Positions 62,323 through 64,000 of a stretch of DNA of 64,000 bases are shown here, in pieces. Position numbers and translations under genes: made by a program. The DNA is from Campylobacter showae (lineage in GTDB: Bacteria; Campylobacterota; Campylobacteria; Campylobacterales; Campylobacteraceae), in contig NZ_UWOK01000001.1 of NCBI RefSeq assembly GCF_900573985.1, positions 682,001 through 746,000 of the forward strand. Reading direction: 5' to 3'. A model generated the notes under the pieces. The model was not told the origin of the DNA and searched no databases. It saw nothing but the letters and a program-made list of their open reading frames with translations. The first letter of the stretch is position 1. Every line of letters starts with the position of its first letter.

Positions 62323-63348
62323 TTATCTGCGTGCGCTTTCTTTTTCAAAGTACTCAAACGCATCGATTATGTCAAGATAAACGCCGTCAAAACCCGCGTC
62401 AAGAATCTTTTTTTGATACGAGCCGTCGTTTCCCGTAATTATTTTTTGCCAATCCACATCCCAATATTTGATGACATAATTTCCTTTCCAGTGCGGGTTT
62501 TCCTCCGCTAGCCAGGCGGGCTTGTCCGTTTTCCAGGCACCATTCCAATAATACCGGTAATCCTCCGCCTCCCCTATGCTCATATAGCAGATCACAAGCC
62601 GCTTTCCGCCGTTGCGTTTTGTTTTGAGCTCCCGTATTTCGGACGCGGTGTAGGCTTTTTCGAAGTGAAACAGATCCATTATTATCATATCGTAATCCGT
62701 ATTTTTGAGCGCATCGATAAACTGCCGTTTTGTAGAAAATTTTTTGCTATTGATTAGATACAAAAAGTTTTCGGCATCCCAAACCGTTTTTATATCGTTC
62801 GAATTTACGTTATACGGTTCATTTGGATACTTCGGAATGGCGGTCAGGTTGCGTTTATCGGCCGCAAAAGAAAGAAAACCGTTTTCTTGATTGCGCCGGT
62901 ACGAGGTATTGATCTTACTCACAGCGGAACAATAGTCCGTAACTAGCACCCGCACGCCGTTTTGCGCGTAGAGGCAGCAGAGCTTAAGCATGTATTCGCT
63001 TGCACCGGCGGGGGTGGGCTCGTCGTCACCCGGGTAGCCGTAAAACAGCGACTCGGCGCCCACGGCCGAGATCTCGCGTAGGTAGCCCTGCTGTAGCTAG
63101 CCGCTAGCCGAGCCGTCCTCGGTAATGAGCTCAAGGCCGTTTTGCGGGATGACGATGAAATTTTTATCAAATTTTTTGCCGTATTGCGAGATATCGATGA
63201 CAAAGCGGCGCATCTCCTCGCGGTAGTCTGTCGCGGGTTTTGCTTCGCCTGCGCGATTTTCATCCGCCACGACGCAAAAACATAAGGCGAAAAATGTGGC
63301 TAGCGGATAAAATTTTACGCGTAGCTTCTTTGTTTTAAAATTTAGCGG
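62323..63348 (-). pseudogene. Broken GH114/TM1410-like (endo-alpha-1,4-polygalactosaminidase family) gene
   Basis: Reading the reverse strand from about 63348 gives a signal-like segment (FYPLATFFALCFCVVA) and the family segments RRFVIDISQYGKKFDKNFIV and IPQNGLELITEDGSASG. An amber TAG follows at 63097-63099, and in the same frame it continues LQQGYLREISAVGAESLFYG, DMIIMDLFHF, RLVICYMSIGEAEDYRYYW and FDGVYLDIIDAFEYF. Both halves belong together, so the stop is internal. No ATG, GTG or TTG precedes the signal-like part in this frame. The C-terminal 246 residues alone form an open frame from a GTG. Function, if intact: a secreted glycoside hydrolase. Confidence 0.72.
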
Positions 63349-63488
63349 CTAAATTTTAGCAAATTTAGAAAAATCGGCCGTCAAATATTTTTTGATTGTA
63401 GCTCAAATTTGATGCTTTGGATTATTAAATTTAATCTTTTTTGAAAATGTAAAGCGGCGGATTAATGATAGATTTTGGAATTTAGCTC

Positions 63489-63494
63489 TATAAT
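63489..63494 (+). promoter_or_regulatory. -10 box TATAAT before nifJ
   Basis: CTCTATAATAAAAG contains a perfect TATAAT 41 bases before the nifJ ATG. Confidence 0.55.
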
Positions 63495-63526
63495 AAAAGA
63501 TTTTTAAAAATCGTAAGAAAATTTAA

Positions 63527-64000
<474 letters not shown>

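Noticed and set aside
63097..63099. Reading the TAG as pyrrolysine or as programmed readthrough
   Set aside because: Nothing else in the window points to amber decoding, and the missing start codon favours a decayed gene.
62943..63263. 106-codon reverse frame overlapping the broken GH114-type gene
   Set aside because: It is in another frame, rich in Ser/Arg/Thr without structure, and is explained by the out-of-frame reading of the pseudogene.

Overview
The window is chromosomal DNA from a Campylobacter-type epsilonproteobacterium. Gene content and order point to the C. showae/rectus/curvus/concisus side of the genus rather than C. jejuni, but this is a judgement from memory, not a search. 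The supporting signs are the cbb3 oxidase with an upstream SafE-BumS-BumR module, carA next to a DUF507 gene, the run purA, FliJ-like, MotE-like, a CadF-type OmpA protein after rplM-rpsI, a selenocysteine-containing selD, fdhT/fdhU-type selenium genes and the carboxynorspermidine polyamine route. There are no rRNA genes, CRISPR arrays, insertion sequences or prophage genes. The right part (about 40-64 kb) is, as I recall it, largely collinear with C. jejuni Cj1476c-Cj1499c. The left part is a looser mosaic.

Layout. 1-9.1 kb: end of a YceI-like gene, carboxynorspermidine dehydrogenase, a TPR protein, a HI0933-type flavoprotein, a HutX-like haem protein, an MFS exporter, an AT-rich lipoprotein gene, rdgB and a HAD phosphatase. 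9.5-13.8 kb: an AT-rich reverse-strand operon of an XpaC-like membrane protein, a TelA-family protein and a large beta-propeller protein. 14.2-22.3 kb: molybdopterin genes (moeA, moaD, moaE), nspC, and selenium/formate genes (fdhT, a formate dehydrogenase cytochrome b subunit, fdhU/yedF, and selD read through an in-frame UGA). 22.7-28.2 kb: a frameshifted dba, dsbI, a nitroreductase and an SGNH/MBOAT pair that may O-acetylate peptidoglycan. 28.4-32.4 kb: a tightly coupled molybdate operon (modE, modA, a TOBE protein, modC, modB) ending in a peroxiredoxin. 32.6-36.3 kb: mlaA-mlaC-RND lipid trafficking. 37.6 kb: selC (tRNA-Sec). 37.8-43.2 kb: a PAS-only membrane sensor, a HisZ-like protein, purA and two flagellar-type genes. 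43.5-52.7 kb: DUF507-carA, SafE, BumS, BumR, ccoNOQP, two small membrane proteins, a TPM-like protein and FixH. 52.8-61 kb: addB-addA, rplM-rpsI, cadF-like and mscS. 61.5-64 kb: gph, a broken GH114-type gene and the start of nifJ.

How it fits together. Molybdate uptake, molybdopterin synthesis, selenium handling (FdhT, FdhU, SelD, tRNA-Sec) and a formate dehydrogenase cytochrome b together support a selenocysteine/molybdopterin formate dehydrogenase, whose catalytic genes lie outside the window. Electrons from it and from other donors would reach the cbb3 oxidase.

Most unusual sequence features: a three-copy dispersed element with conserved ends and an exchangeable hairpin core, a second family of long foldback elements, the dba double frameshift, a DsbI with only two cysteines, the TelA/XpaC/propeller operon, an unlisted 33-residue membrane peptide after the cbb3 operon, and a GH114-type gene with an in-frame amber codon and no start.
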